Origin: an uncultured Bacilli bacterium
GTDB taxonomy: Bacteria; Bacillota_I; Bacilli_A; RFN20; CAG-449
Reading direction: 5' to 3'
Assembly: GCA_947627505.1 (NCBI GenBank)
Contig: CANQWG010000009.1
Location: forward strand, 1 to 36,941
Length of the DNA: 36,941 nucleotides
Positions 15,821-23,717 of this stretch are shown here, piece by piece. Each line of letters opens with the position of its first letter. Position 1 is the first letter of the stretch. The translations under genes and the position numbers were made by a program. Under the pieces are notes generated by a model, which saw nothing but the letters and a program-made list of their open reading frames with translations, ran no database searches and was not told the origin of the DNA.

Positions 15821-17646
15821 ATCGCAGTCCTTTTAAACATTTTTTCAATGTCATACTTTTTAAAACGCACAATCGTCGGTCGTCCATGAGGACAACATGT
15901 CGGATTTTTACATTTAAACAATTGATCAATCAACTGTTTCATTTCAAATAAATTAAGTCGATCATTAGCCTTTATTGAGGCCTTACAAGCCATCGTAGCT
16001 ATCACATGTTTTCTTAAAGAAATTAAATCTATTTTTTCTTTTCCAAGCACTTGATCAATTAATTCTAAAATATAAGAATCATCTTTTTCTTCTCGCAAGA
16101 AAAGCGGAATTCTAGATACCTTCAAAGTATTAGTGCCAAACAATTCAATCGTCAATCCGATGTCCTCTAAAAGTTTAAAATGCCTTTCATTTAATCGCAT
16201 GGCATCGCTTGGATTAAGATTTACAATAATCGGAAACAATGGCGTGCATGTCTCAATATTTGAATTTAAAATCTCTTGGTATTTTTCATAATTGATTCTC
16301 TCGTTTGCGGCATGTTGATCGATCAAATAAAATCCGTCCGGTGCACTGCAAACAATGTAAGTATTTAAGATTTGACCAAGTGGAGTAATCTCGTTTTTTT
16401 CTTCAATATCTACTTTTTTTTCTTCTTTAACTTCTATTTCTTTAAAGAGTTCTTTAGCTTCCGGTAATTGTTCATCGAAGTCTTCAAAATTAATCTTAAT
16501 CGGTGAATTCTCTTCTATTTTTTCTTTTTTCGGCTCAGTAGCTTGATGTTGATTAGAAGTCGTTGGACGAACGATATTTTCTTTAAACGGAACTTCAATT
16601 TGCTCAAACATCGGCATCGTCGATACTTTTTCCGTCGATTTGATATTGACTTCTTGAATGTGATTTAAATTTTTAAGTTTTTCAGAAATCGCTTTTTCAA
16701 GAGCGGCGTAAAGATTATTTTCATTGGATAGACGGACTTCTTTTTTTGTGGGATGGACATTAACGTCTACTAAAGCATAGTCAACTTTAATATCCAGCAC
16801 TACAAACGGAAATTTAGAGTTAAATATATAATCGCTGTATCCATCGATAATCGCCTTTTGAATTTTAGGCATATACACACTTCTTTGATTTAATAGTGTA
16901 ATCATGTAATAACGATTAGATTTTGCTATTTCTGGTAATCCTAGGTATCCTGTAACTTCAAATTCATAAGTAGAAAAAGAAATTGGTATCATCTTTTTAG
17001 CGGCATCATAGCCATAAATATTTGCGATAACTTCTAATAATTTACCATTTCCGTTAGTGGCAAAAGATAGACGATCATCAAAATATAGCGAAAAAGCCAC
17101 GTCGCTTCTAGCCATTGCTAAACGTTGCATCACTTCAAGGATTGAGGAGTTTTCGGTAGTATCCGATTTTAGATATTTTAAACGTGCCGGGGTATTAAAA
17201 AACAGCTCTTCAATCGTAAAAGTGGTTCCTTTTATTAAACTTGCGTCTTCCACAGTGACATTTTCATCTTCGATAGTTACTTTAGTACCTACGACTTTTC
17301 CATCAGACGTAGTCATCGTCACTTTAGAAACCGAAGCGATTGACGCTAACGCCTCGCCCCTAAAACCCATCGTTTTGATGTTAAAAAGATCTCTTTCACT
17401 ATATAGTTTGCTAGATGCATGACGCTTAAAAGCTAAAATTGCATCTTCTCGATCCATTCCGCTTCCATTATCGCTAACAATAATCTTATCGCGTCCAGCC
17501 CCATATATCATCACTTTGATTTTCGTGCTACCAGCATCCAAAGAATTTTCAACCAATTCTTTTACGACACTTGAAGGTCGTTCGATTACTTCTCCAGCAG
17601 CGATCATATTGGCAAGTTTATGATCCATCACTTTAATTACGCTCAT
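15817..17646 (-). CDS. mutL: DNA mismatch repair endonuclease MutL
   Basis: Couples mismatch recognition by MutS to strand incision. The 609-residue protein has the GHKL ATPase N-terminal half (ENSLDAGSTKI, DNGSGM, FRGEALASI, TTFTIEELFFNTPAR), a variable acidic linker at about residues 320-400, and a C-terminal endonuclease domain with DQHAANERINYE (the DQHA(X)2E(X)4E metal site), ACKASIKAND and CPHGRPT. It is therefore the nicking type found in organisms without MutH. AAAGGAG in the last codons of mutS is its ribosome site. It follows mutS by three bases and overlaps miaA. Confidence 0.97.
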   Translation of the reverse strand: MSVIKVMDHKLANMIAAGEVIERPSSVVKELVENSLDAGSTKIKVMIYGAGRDKIIVSDNGSGMDREDAILAFKRHASSKLYSERDLFNIKTMGFRGEALASIASVSKVTMTTSDGKVVGTKVTIEDENVTVEDASLIKGTTFTIEELFFNTPARLKYLKSDTTENSSILEVMQRLAMARSDVAFSLYFDDRLSFATNGNGKLLEVIANIYGYDAAKKMIPISFSTYEFEVTGYLGLPEIAKSNRYYMITLLNQRSVYMPKIQKAIIDGYSDYIFNSKFPFVVLDIKVDYALVDVNVHPTKKEVRLSNENNLYAALEKAISEKLKNLNHIQEVNIKSTEKVSTMPMFEQIEVPFKENIVRPTTSNQHQATEPKKEKIEENSPIKINFEDFDEQLPEAKELFKEIEVKEEKKVDIEEKNEITPLGQILNTYIVCSAPDGFYLIDQHAANERINYEKYQEILNSNIETCTPLFPIIVNLNPSDAMRLNERHFKLLEDIGLTIELFGTNTLKVSRIPLFLREEKDDSYILELIDQVLGKEKIDLISLRKHVIATMACKASIKANDRLNLFEMKQLIDQLFKCKNPTCCPHGRPTIVRFKKYDIEKMFKRTAI

Positions 17647-17649
17647 AAC

Positions 17650-20169
17650 TTACTCCTTTATTTTTTTCTTCAAATCATAAAGATAATTCAGTGCCTCAAG
17701 CGGTGAAAGAGTCAATGGATCTAATTGCTTTAAATCTTTAATCCATGGTTCTTCCTTTTTATCTTCACGTTTGATGACATCTTTTGAAACTTTTACCGAT
17801 TCATTCTCCAAAGAATCAAGAATTTCACGCGCTCTTTTAATCAGTGTTGGTGGCAAATGCGCTAAGCGAGCGACATTTAATCCATATGATTTATTCATCG
17901 CTCCGTCTTCCACCTTATAAAGGAAAGTAATTTGATCGTCGACTTCGCTGACTGATACATGTATGTTCTTTAAAACTTTAAGTTCCTTTTCGATGGTGGT
18001 AATTTCATGATAATGGGTAGAAAAAATCGTCTTGGCCTTAATGATTGAAGCGATATATTCAAGAATCGCCTGCGCTAACGCCATACCATCAAAAGTCGCG
18101 GTTCCTCTTCCTATTTCATCAAAAAGCAGTAATGAATTTTCATTAGCGTGTTGTAACGCATAATTTGTTTCACTCATTTCAACCATGAAAGTAGATTGAC
18201 CAGAGACTAAATCATCGGACGCACCGATGCGTGTGAATATTTGATCGAAAATCATTAACTCAGCTTCATCGCAAGGGACGTAGCAACCGATTTGAGCCAT
18301 AATCACTATCAAGGCAAATTGGCGCATATAAGTCGATTTACCGCCCATATTAGGACCAGTTATCACAAGAATATCGGTGTCTTTATCCATGATAATATCG
18401 TTTGGAACATAATTACTGTTTTGCATCACTTTTTCAATCACCGGATGACGCCCATTTTTAATTTTTATCATACGATTTTCATTAAATGTCGGTTTAACAT
18501 AATGATTTTCATTTGACACTTTAGCAAATGCCAACAAACAATCGATGTATGAAATCAATTGAGCAAGAGTTTGAATCTGTTCCGTATAAGAAGAAACATG
18601 TTTACGAAGAGCAACGAAAAGTTCATATTCCAAAGCCGCTCTTCTTTCGTCAGCTTGAAGGATAAGCGCTTCTTTTTCTTTAAGCTCTCGGGTTATAAAA
18701 CGTTCCGAATTAATCGTCGTCTGTTTTCTTTCATAGCCCCACTCTTCTTTAATTTGATTGACGGCTCCTTTAGATACTTCAATATAATATCCAAAAACTC
18801 GATTATATCCGACTTTCAAAGTTTTAATTCCGGTCTTTTCTCGCTCTTGAGCCTCTAAAGAAGCCACCCATGATTTACCATCAGTCGATAAAAAGATCAA
18901 TTCATCAAGTTCTTTGGAATATCCACGCTTAAAGATACCACCTTCTTTAACCGTAAGAGGCACATCTTCGTCAATAGCTTTTTCCAACATATTAGTCAAA
19001 TCAGAAAAATCATAATCAAGACCTTTCAACAAATTGACATTTTCATTATTTAACATTTTTAAATCGCTTAGTAAAGATGGCACTAGTTCAAGAGATTTTT
19101 TAAGTTGCAATAAATCTCGACCCGAAGCACTTCCAAAATTGATTTTGGCAATCAAGCGTTCTAAGTCATAAATATCTCTCAAATCTTTTGAAACATCATT
19201 GACAATCAAAAAATTATCAATAAAAGAAGCTACGATACTTTGGCGTTTTAAAATTTCACTTAAATCTGCCGTTGGTTTAACGATCCATTTTTTAAGAAGA
19301 CGCGACCCCATATTGGTTAAAGTCTTATCTAACAACCAAAATAAAGTTCCATATGTTTCATCGCTTCTTATAGTTCTGACTAATTCTAAATTCACTCGCG
19401 AAAAATGATCGATTTGCATGTCTGAAGTAGAGCGCAACACTTTGGCTTTTTGCAAATAATTAAGCTCTCGTTTTTGCGTTTCTTTAAGATAATTCAAAAG
19501 ACGCACCAAAGCATGTTGCTGAAAAACATCGCGCACATCCGAAAGAACATAGTCATGTTCCATCGTAATGTTATCGTCATTTTCATAAGAGATTAATATA
19601 TTATCGCGACTTTTGATTTTTAAAATGTCTTGATGGCTAAAAGAAGTTGAAACCACCACTTCACGAATCGCTAAATTTAAGATTTCATTGATTACAAGCT
19701 CGATATCCTTTTCGATATTTTCGACATATATTTCACCGGTAGAAATATCAGCGTAAGCAAAAACATAATAATTTTCGCTACTTCCAATACACCCGATGTA
19801 ATTATTGCCTTTTTGTTTTACATCTACCACCGCACCGGGAGTAATGATTTGAACAACATCACGTTCCACTAATCCTTTGGCGGTGCTTGGATCTTCCATT
19901 TGTTCGACAATTCCGACTTTATAGCCTTTTTTGATCAACTTATCAATGTAGGCATCGATTGCATGATGTGGAACTCCACACATTGGAACCCGTTCTTCGA
20001 CACCAGCACTTTTCCCGGTTAATGCTAATTGCAATTCGCGCGAGGCGATTTTTGCATCATCAAAAAACAATTCATAAAAATCGCCGAGTCGAAAAAGAAT
20101 CAAAGTATCTGGATGTTTATTTTTGATACTCAAATATTGCATCATCATCGGCGTATACTTCTTTTCCAT
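17650..20169 (-). CDS. mutS: DNA mismatch recognition protein MutS
   Basis: Recognises base mismatches and small loops and recruits MutL. The 839-residue length is typical of MutS1. The N-terminal mismatch-binding motif is present as GDFYELF, domain I continues with GVPHHA, and the C-terminal ATPase has Walker A TGPNMGGKSTYMRQ, DEIGRGTATFDGMALA and the helix-turn-helix stretch SYGLNVARLAHLP. A short lysine-rich C-terminus follows. A promoter is visible upstream (20195-20223), so mutS probably begins a mutS-mutL-miaA transcript, separate from cotE. Confidence 0.97.
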   Translation of the reverse strand: MEKKYTPMMMQYLSIKNKHPDTLILFRLGDFYELFFDDAKIASRELQLALTGKSAGVEERVPMCGVPHHAIDAYIDKLIKKGYKVGIVEQMEDPSTAKGLVERDVVQIITPGAVVDVKQKGNNYIGCIGSSENYYVFAYADISTGEIYVENIEKDIELVINEILNLAIREVVVSTSFSHQDILKIKSRDNILISYENDDNITMEHDYVLSDVRDVFQQHALVRLLNYLKETQKRELNYLQKAKVLRSTSDMQIDHFSRVNLELVRTIRSDETYGTLFWLLDKTLTNMGSRLLKKWIVKPTADLSEILKRQSIVASFIDNFLIVNDVSKDLRDIYDLERLIAKINFGSASGRDLLQLKKSLELVPSLLSDLKMLNNENVNLLKGLDYDFSDLTNMLEKAIDEDVPLTVKEGGIFKRGYSKELDELIFLSTDGKSWVASLEAQEREKTGIKTLKVGYNRVFGYYIEVSKGAVNQIKEEWGYERKQTTINSERFITRELKEKEALILQADERRAALEYELFVALRKHVSSYTEQIQTLAQLISYIDCLLAFAKVSNENHYVKPTFNENRMIKIKNGRHPVIEKVMQNSNYVPNDIIMDKDTDILVITGPNMGGKSTYMRQFALIVIMAQIGCYVPCDEAELMIFDQIFTRIGASDDLVSGQSTFMVEMSETNYALQHANENSLLLFDEIGRGTATFDGMALAQAILEYIASIIKAKTIFSTHYHEITTIEKELKVLKNIHVSVSEVDDQITFLYKVEDGAMNKSYGLNVARLAHLPPTLIKRAREILDSLENESVKVSKDVIKREDKKEEPWIKDLKQLDPLTLSPLEALNYLYDLKKKIKE

Positions 20170-20194
20170 ACTACTACCTCATACTGCAATTTTA

Positions 20195-20223
20195 ATTATA
20201 ACAATTTTAAGGATGTTTTTCGA
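20195..20223 (-). promoter_or_regulatory. Sigma-A type promoter of mutS
   Basis: TATAAT (20195-20200) is preceded by TG one base away, an extended -10, and by TCGAAA (20218-20223) at 17 bases. It reads toward mutS from the gap after cotE. An ATGTTTTT/AAAAACAT inverted repeat (20213-20220 and 20228-20235) overlaps the -35 box. Confidence 0.6.
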
Positions 20224-20245
20224 GATAAAAAACATACTTAGAAAA

Positions 20246-20758
20246 TTACTTATCTTCGAGATAATTAGGATTTACATTCATTAAAATTTCTTCGTCGATT
20301 GAAATATCTTCCTTATAATCATCAGCACAGTTTACTACTAGAATTGCTTCCGCGAAACAATCAACTAAATAAAGGCTTTCGATTTTTAAATTGACAACCC
20401 CATTGCTTTCTAATTCCATCTTACTGCAAGTCGGATAATGAGAAACATAAACTTTTATAAAACGCTCTTCCGAAATTGTTTTTAAATCCCGATACACCAT
20501 GGTAAATGGTTCTTCAAATTCAATCGTCTCATTGTACACCGATGACTTTTGATCATGATTGGAAGCGTACCATAATTGAATATCAAAAGAACCTTTTAAA
20601 GTAATCTTCCCTTGCGATTCAATGGTTTCATATTTAAGGTTGATAATCCAGCAACCTAACGTTTTAGAAATATCCTCATCAATATAAATGCGTTTATTAA
20701 TGATACTGGAAAGTTTTCCTTTACCAATTAAAGTTTTCGCGGCGATTTCACGATACAT
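20246..20758 (-). CDS. cotE: Outer spore coat morphogenetic protein CotE
   Basis: In Bacillus CotE assembles on the mother-cell side of the forespore and is needed for the outer coat. The 170-residue product matches it along its length: start YREIAAKTLIGKG, GCWIINLKYE, the DIQLWYAS segment followed by FTMVYRDL, VNLKIESLYLVDCFAEAILVV and an acidic C-terminal tail ending VNPNYLED. Its position between ricA and mutS is the Bacillus order. Its presence is strong evidence for a spore-former or recent descendant of one. The ribosome site GAGGAGGA lies in the 3' arm of a terminator-like hairpin, seven T residues before the ATG. Confidence 0.93.
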   Translation of the reverse strand: MYREIAAKTLIGKGKLSSIINKRIYIDEDISKTLGCWIINLKYETIESQGKITLKGSFDIQLWYASNHDQKSSVYNETIEFEEPFTMVYRDLKTISEERFIKVYVSHYPTCSKMELESNGVVNLKIESLYLVDCFAEAILVVNCADDYKEDISIDEEILMNVNPNYLEDK

Positions 20759-20793
20759 AAAAAAATCCTCCTCTACTAATATATGAGAAGGAT
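20759..20793 (-). terminator. Terminator before cotE containing the cotE ribosome site
   Basis: ATCCTTCTC and GAGGAGGAT (20785-20793 and 20765-20773) form a nine-pair stem with one T-G pair and an 11-base loop, followed by seven T and then the cotE ATG. It can end the miaB-ricA transcript and hide the cotE ribosome site in any read-through RNA. The loop includes CATATATT, close to the sigma-E -10 consensus, with AAATAAA 13 bases upstream. Confidence 0.65.
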
Positions 20794-20799
20794 ACCTTT

Positions 20800-21114
20800 T
20801 TATTTCAAAGCCTGTTGCAACTTTTCTAAAAGGAGCATTACTTCCTCACGTTCTAAATTAAAGTTTACAATAAAGGGGTTTTCATCGTAACTTTTTTTTA
20901 ATTCGAGATATTTTTGGCGATTAATTTGATAATTTTTCTCATCGTTGATCGCTAAAGCCGTCTTTTTTTGCCACTTTTTTATTTCTGTTTCCAACATGTT
21001 CAATTCAAAACTCTCAAGAATCATTTTCTTCAATTCTAAAAAACGGATGACTGTTGGATTATCAAAAAAAAGTTTGATAAATTCGTCTAGATCATTTTTT
21101 AATTTTTCATTCAT
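20800..21114 (-). CDS. ricA: YlbF/YmcA family protein RicA
   Basis: In B. subtilis RicA (YmcA) forms a complex with RicF and RicT that acts with RNase Y in mRNA maturation and affects biofilm, competence and sporulation. The 104-residue protein is almost all helix (LDEFIKLFFDNPTVIRFLELKK, with LETEIKKWQKK further on), as in the family. It contains no cysteine, whereas the longer B. subtilis protein has C-terminal cysteines that ligate iron-sulfur clusters, so this version should lack that cluster site. It overlaps the end of miaB by eight bases and precedes cotE, as in Bacillus. Confidence 0.85.
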   Translation of the reverse strand: MNEKLKNDLDEFIKLFFDNPTVIRFLELKKMILESFELNMLETEIKKWQKKTALAINDEKNYQINRQKYLELKKSYDENPFIVNFNLEREEVMLLLEKLQQALK

Positions 21115-22555
21115 CGCTTACCAATTCTCCGATTAAAGAAAATGTATGTGACTCTAAAATTTTTACTTTTACAATTTTACCGATTAAATCTTTTGACCCT
21201 TTAAAGTTGACGAGTTTCATAGTTTCAGTATAACCACTTAAAATATCGTCTCTCTTTTTAGAAGTTCCCTCAACTAAAACATCATAGACGTTATTTATAT
21301 AACGTTTTGCTCTTTCTTCCGCTTCTTGTTCAACCACTTTGACCAAGCGATCAAATCTTCTTTTTTTCTCTTCCATCGAAACGTTATCTTCCATTTTAGC
21401 TGCAGGGGTTCCTACACGTGGAGAATAGATAAAAGTAAAGGCACTATCAAAGTGACAATATCGAACCATCTTTAAAGTTTCTTCAAAATCGGCTTCACTT
21501 TCATTTGGAAAACCGACGATAATATCCGTCGTTAAAGCGACATCTTTAATAAGGCTTTTCAGTTCATCGACTAATTGGCGATAATGAAAAACAGTGTATC
21601 TTCTTCCCATTCTGCGTAACACATCGTCGCTACCCGATTGAAGCGGAAGATGAATACATGGCATGATATTTTTATATTTAGCGATCACTTCAAACATCTC
21701 TTTGGAAAAATCCCACGGATGTGAAGTCGTAAAACGAAGTCGTGCAATACCGGTCTTAGCTACTAATTCTAAAAGTTTAGCAAAGTTTAAATTTGGATCG
21801 AGATCTTTACCATATGCATTGACATTTTGACCTAAAAGAGTAATTTCTTGATAACCATTATCAACAAGATTCTGACATTCATTTAAAATATCGGCCACGC
21901 GACGACTTCTTTGTTTGCCACGAGTATAAGGAACAATGCAATAAGTGCAAAACTTATCGCATCCGTACATGATATTTACAAAGGCTTTGAAGCGATCACT
22001 TCGCGCCAAAGGCATTCCTTCAATAACTTCGCCTTCTTTTGACAAAACTTCAATTACACGTTTCTCATCAAAAACCACTTCGTCTAAAAGCTGTGGTAAG
22101 CGAAAAATATTGTGGGTTCCAAAAACCAAATCAACTTGGGGATATGATTTTTTTACCTGCTCGACGATATGAGTTTGTTGTACCATGCATCCGCATAAAG
22201 CGATAATTGCCCCCGGATTAATGTCTTTCAAACGTTTTAAAGAACCGATTTCTCCAAAAACTTTGTCTTCAGCGTTCTCTCTTACCGCACAAGTATTTAA
22301 AATCAATAAATCCGACTTTAAAGGATCGTCTACAGGCACAAAACCCAGTTCTTGAAGAATCCCTTCAATCGCTTCAGAGTCTAAAACATTAGCTTGACAA
22401 CCATATGTTCTAATAAAATATTTACGATTTTTGGCAAACTCTAACAATCGTGAAGAATAAGTGATCTCTTCATGAATAATTTTAGTTGCTTCCTTACTAC
22501 GTTTAGCCGCTTCTTTTAAAGAAGGCAAGCTGTGCTCCTTTATTTGCTTCTTCAT
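21107..22555 (-). CDS. miaB: tRNA-2-methylthio-N6-dimethylallyladenosine synthase
   Basis: Radical SAM methylthiotransferase that converts i6A37 in tRNA to ms2i6A37, following MiaA. The 482-residue protein has the UPF0004 domain (TYGCQANVLDSE, LNTCAVRENAEDKVFG, ALCGCMVQ: three cluster cysteines), the radical SAM motif CDKFCTYC and a C-terminal TRAM domain (VLVEGTSKKRDD, GYTETMKLVNF). An N-terminal extension of about 45 residues is usual in Firmicutes. GGGAG lies five bases before the ATG. It starts 11 bases after spoVS; Bacillus has tdh and kbl in between, absent here. Confidence 0.97.
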   Translation of the reverse strand: MKKQIKEHSLPSLKEAAKRSKEATKIIHEEITYSSRLLEFAKNRKYFIRTYGCQANVLDSEAIEGILQELGFVPVDDPLKSDLLILNTCAVRENAEDKVFGEIGSLKRLKDINPGAIIALCGCMVQQTHIVEQVKKSYPQVDLVFGTHNIFRLPQLLDEVVFDEKRVIEVLSKEGEVIEGMPLARSDRFKAFVNIMYGCDKFCTYCIVPYTRGKQRSRRVADILNECQNLVDNGYQEITLLGQNVNAYGKDLDPNLNFAKLLELVAKTGIARLRFTTSHPWDFSKEMFEVIAKYKNIMPCIHLPLQSGSDDVLRRMGRRYTVFHYRQLVDELKSLIKDVALTTDIIVGFPNESEADFEETLKMVRYCHFDSAFTFIYSPRVGTPAAKMEDNVSMEEKKRRFDRLVKVVEQEAEERAKRYINNVYDVLVEGTSKKRDDILSGYTETMKLVNFKGSKDLIGKIVKVKILESHTFSLIGELVSDE

Positions 22556-22566
22556 TTTTACTCCCG

Positions 22567-22833
22567 CTATTTCTTTTTTTCTATTCTTAATTTGATTGCC
22601 GTTTTTTCTTTTCCTTCAATTTCTATTTCCTTAAAAGAAGGAATCATATATATTTCAATACCAGAAGGTACGAGATATCCTCGAGCAATTGCGACAGCTT
22701 TGACCGCTTGGTTTAAAGAACCGGCACCTACGGTGTTTACTTCAAGGTAATCTTGGTCACGAATAATATTGCTGATTGCGCCCGCCACGGCAGTGACAGA
22801 TGACTGTGACGCCACTTTTATTTGCTGTATCAT
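22567..22833 (-). CDS. spoVS: Stage V sporulation protein S
   Basis: A small Alba-like protein of 88 residues. In B. subtilis spoVS affects septation and spore coat or cortex maturation, though homologues exist in some non-spore-formers. Similarity is strong: IKVASQSSVTAVAGAISN, GAGSLNQAVKAVAIARG and KTAIKLRIE match the Bacillus protein closely. The frame opens at a TTG at 22854, but the ATG at 22833 gives the family start MIQQIKVAS with AGAGGAG upstream. A stem-loop (22846-22868) covers part of that ribosome site. It lies between ymdB and miaB as in Bacillus. Confidence 0.95.
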   Translation of the reverse strand: MIQQIKVASQSSVTAVAGAISNIIRDQDYLEVNTVGAGSLNQAVKAVAIARGYLVPSGIEIYMIPSFKEIEIEGKEKTAIKLRIEKKK

Positions 22834-22845
22834 TTTTGTTTTCTC

Positions 22846-22868
22846 CTCTTTCAAAAAATATGAAAGAG
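22846..22868 (-). promoter_or_regulatory. Hairpin covering the spoVS ribosome site
   Basis: CTCTTTCA and TGAAAGAG (22861-22868 and 22846-22853) form an eight-pair stem with a seven-base loop. The 3' arm includes the AGAG of the AGAGGAG ribosome site of spoVS. No T-run follows, so this is not a terminator; it may limit translation. Confidence 0.45.
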
Positions 22869-22877
22869 TTAAAAAAA

Positions 22878-23669
22878 CTAGACCTCTATTGTTAATATTT
22901 TATAAATTGGTTTGATGGCTATACAACGATTATTGTTATCGAAGGATAAAATAACTGCGTTAAACAAACTTTGATCGTCATCGTCCTCAATTGTAAATGT
23001 GCTCGATAATCCGGTCCAAGTTCTAGTAATCACTTCTTCTTTTCCGGCTCCTAAAATGCCATTATAAGGCCCACACATTCCAACATCGGAAATATAGGCC
23101 GTACCATTTGGCAAGAGGCGATAATCACGTGTTTGAACATGTGTGTGTGTGCCAAGCAAGGCATCGATTTTCCCATCAAAAGCATAGGCTAAAGCAAGTT
23201 TTTCTCCAGTCGCTTCTGCATGAAAATCGACGATGTGAATATCGGCTTGATCTTCTTGAATTATTTCTTTTAAAGCTTCAAAAGGATTATTGGCATTTAA
23301 ATTAATAAATGCCCTTCCCAACAAATTGGTAACACGAATTTTTTTACCAGAAAAAGTTTCTAAAACCGTAGTTCCAAAACCCGGAATAGAATAATGAAGA
23401 TTATAAGGTCTAAGAAGATTATCGCAATCATCGATGAAATTGAAAATTTCTTTTCTAGCTCCATAATGATTTCCAAGAGTGATGCAATCAATACCGCATT
23501 CGATTAATTCATCATAATTTGCTCTTGAGATTCCTTTACCATGCGTGGCATTTTCACCATTGGCAATAATGAATTCAATTTCATATTCTTCTTGGAGTTC
23601 TTGAATCATTCGAGCGACAACTTGGCGCCCGGATTTTGCGACAATATCACCGATAAAAAGAATATTCAT
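22878..23669 (-). CDS. ymdB: YmdB family metallophosphoesterase
   Basis: A 263-residue phosphodiesterase; in B. subtilis YmdB hydrolyses 2',3'- and 3',5'-cyclic nucleotides in vitro and controls biofilm and late-adaptive gene expression. Metal ligands are visible: Asp8 in GDIV, Glu39-Asn40 in NGENATHGKG, Asn67-His68 in LGNH, His150 in DFHAEATGEK and His175/His177 in GTHTHVQTRD. SDVGMCGPYN is a further family signature. It follows rny as in Bacillus, but a terminator separates the two genes and its own AAAGGAG is followed by an ATG at seven bases. Confidence 0.96.
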   Translation of the reverse strand: MNILFIGDIVAKSGRQVVARMIQELQEEYEIEFIIANGENATHGKGISRANYDELIECGIDCITLGNHYGARKEIFNFIDDCDNLLRPYNLHYSIPGFGTTVLETFSGKKIRVTNLLGRAFINLNANNPFEALKEIIQEDQADIHIVDFHAEATGEKLALAYAFDGKIDALLGTHTHVQTRDYRLLPNGTAYISDVGMCGPYNGILGAGKEEVITRTWTGLSSTFTIEDDDDQSLFNAVILSFDNNNRCIAIKPIYKILTIEV

Positions 23670-23676
23670 GAGTTCT

Positions 23677-23706
23677 CCTTTCTAAAAGAAAGGCCTCAAA
23701 GGCCTT
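23677..23706 (-). terminator. rny terminator overlapping a second hairpin at the ymdB ribosome site
   Basis: AAGGCCT and AGGCCTT (23690-23696 and 23700-23706) form a seven-pair terminator stem followed by a T-rich stretch. Its 3' arm, read on as CCTTTCT (23687-23693), can instead pair with AGAAAGG (23677-23683), which carries the ymdB ribosome site. The two stems cannot form together. Confidence 0.7.
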
Positions 23707-23717
23707 ATTTATTTCAA

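Noticed and set aside
12257-23700. Possible CRISPR array or insertion sequence
   Set aside because: No regularly spaced direct repeats, transposase motifs or terminal inverted repeats were seen here or elsewhere in the window.
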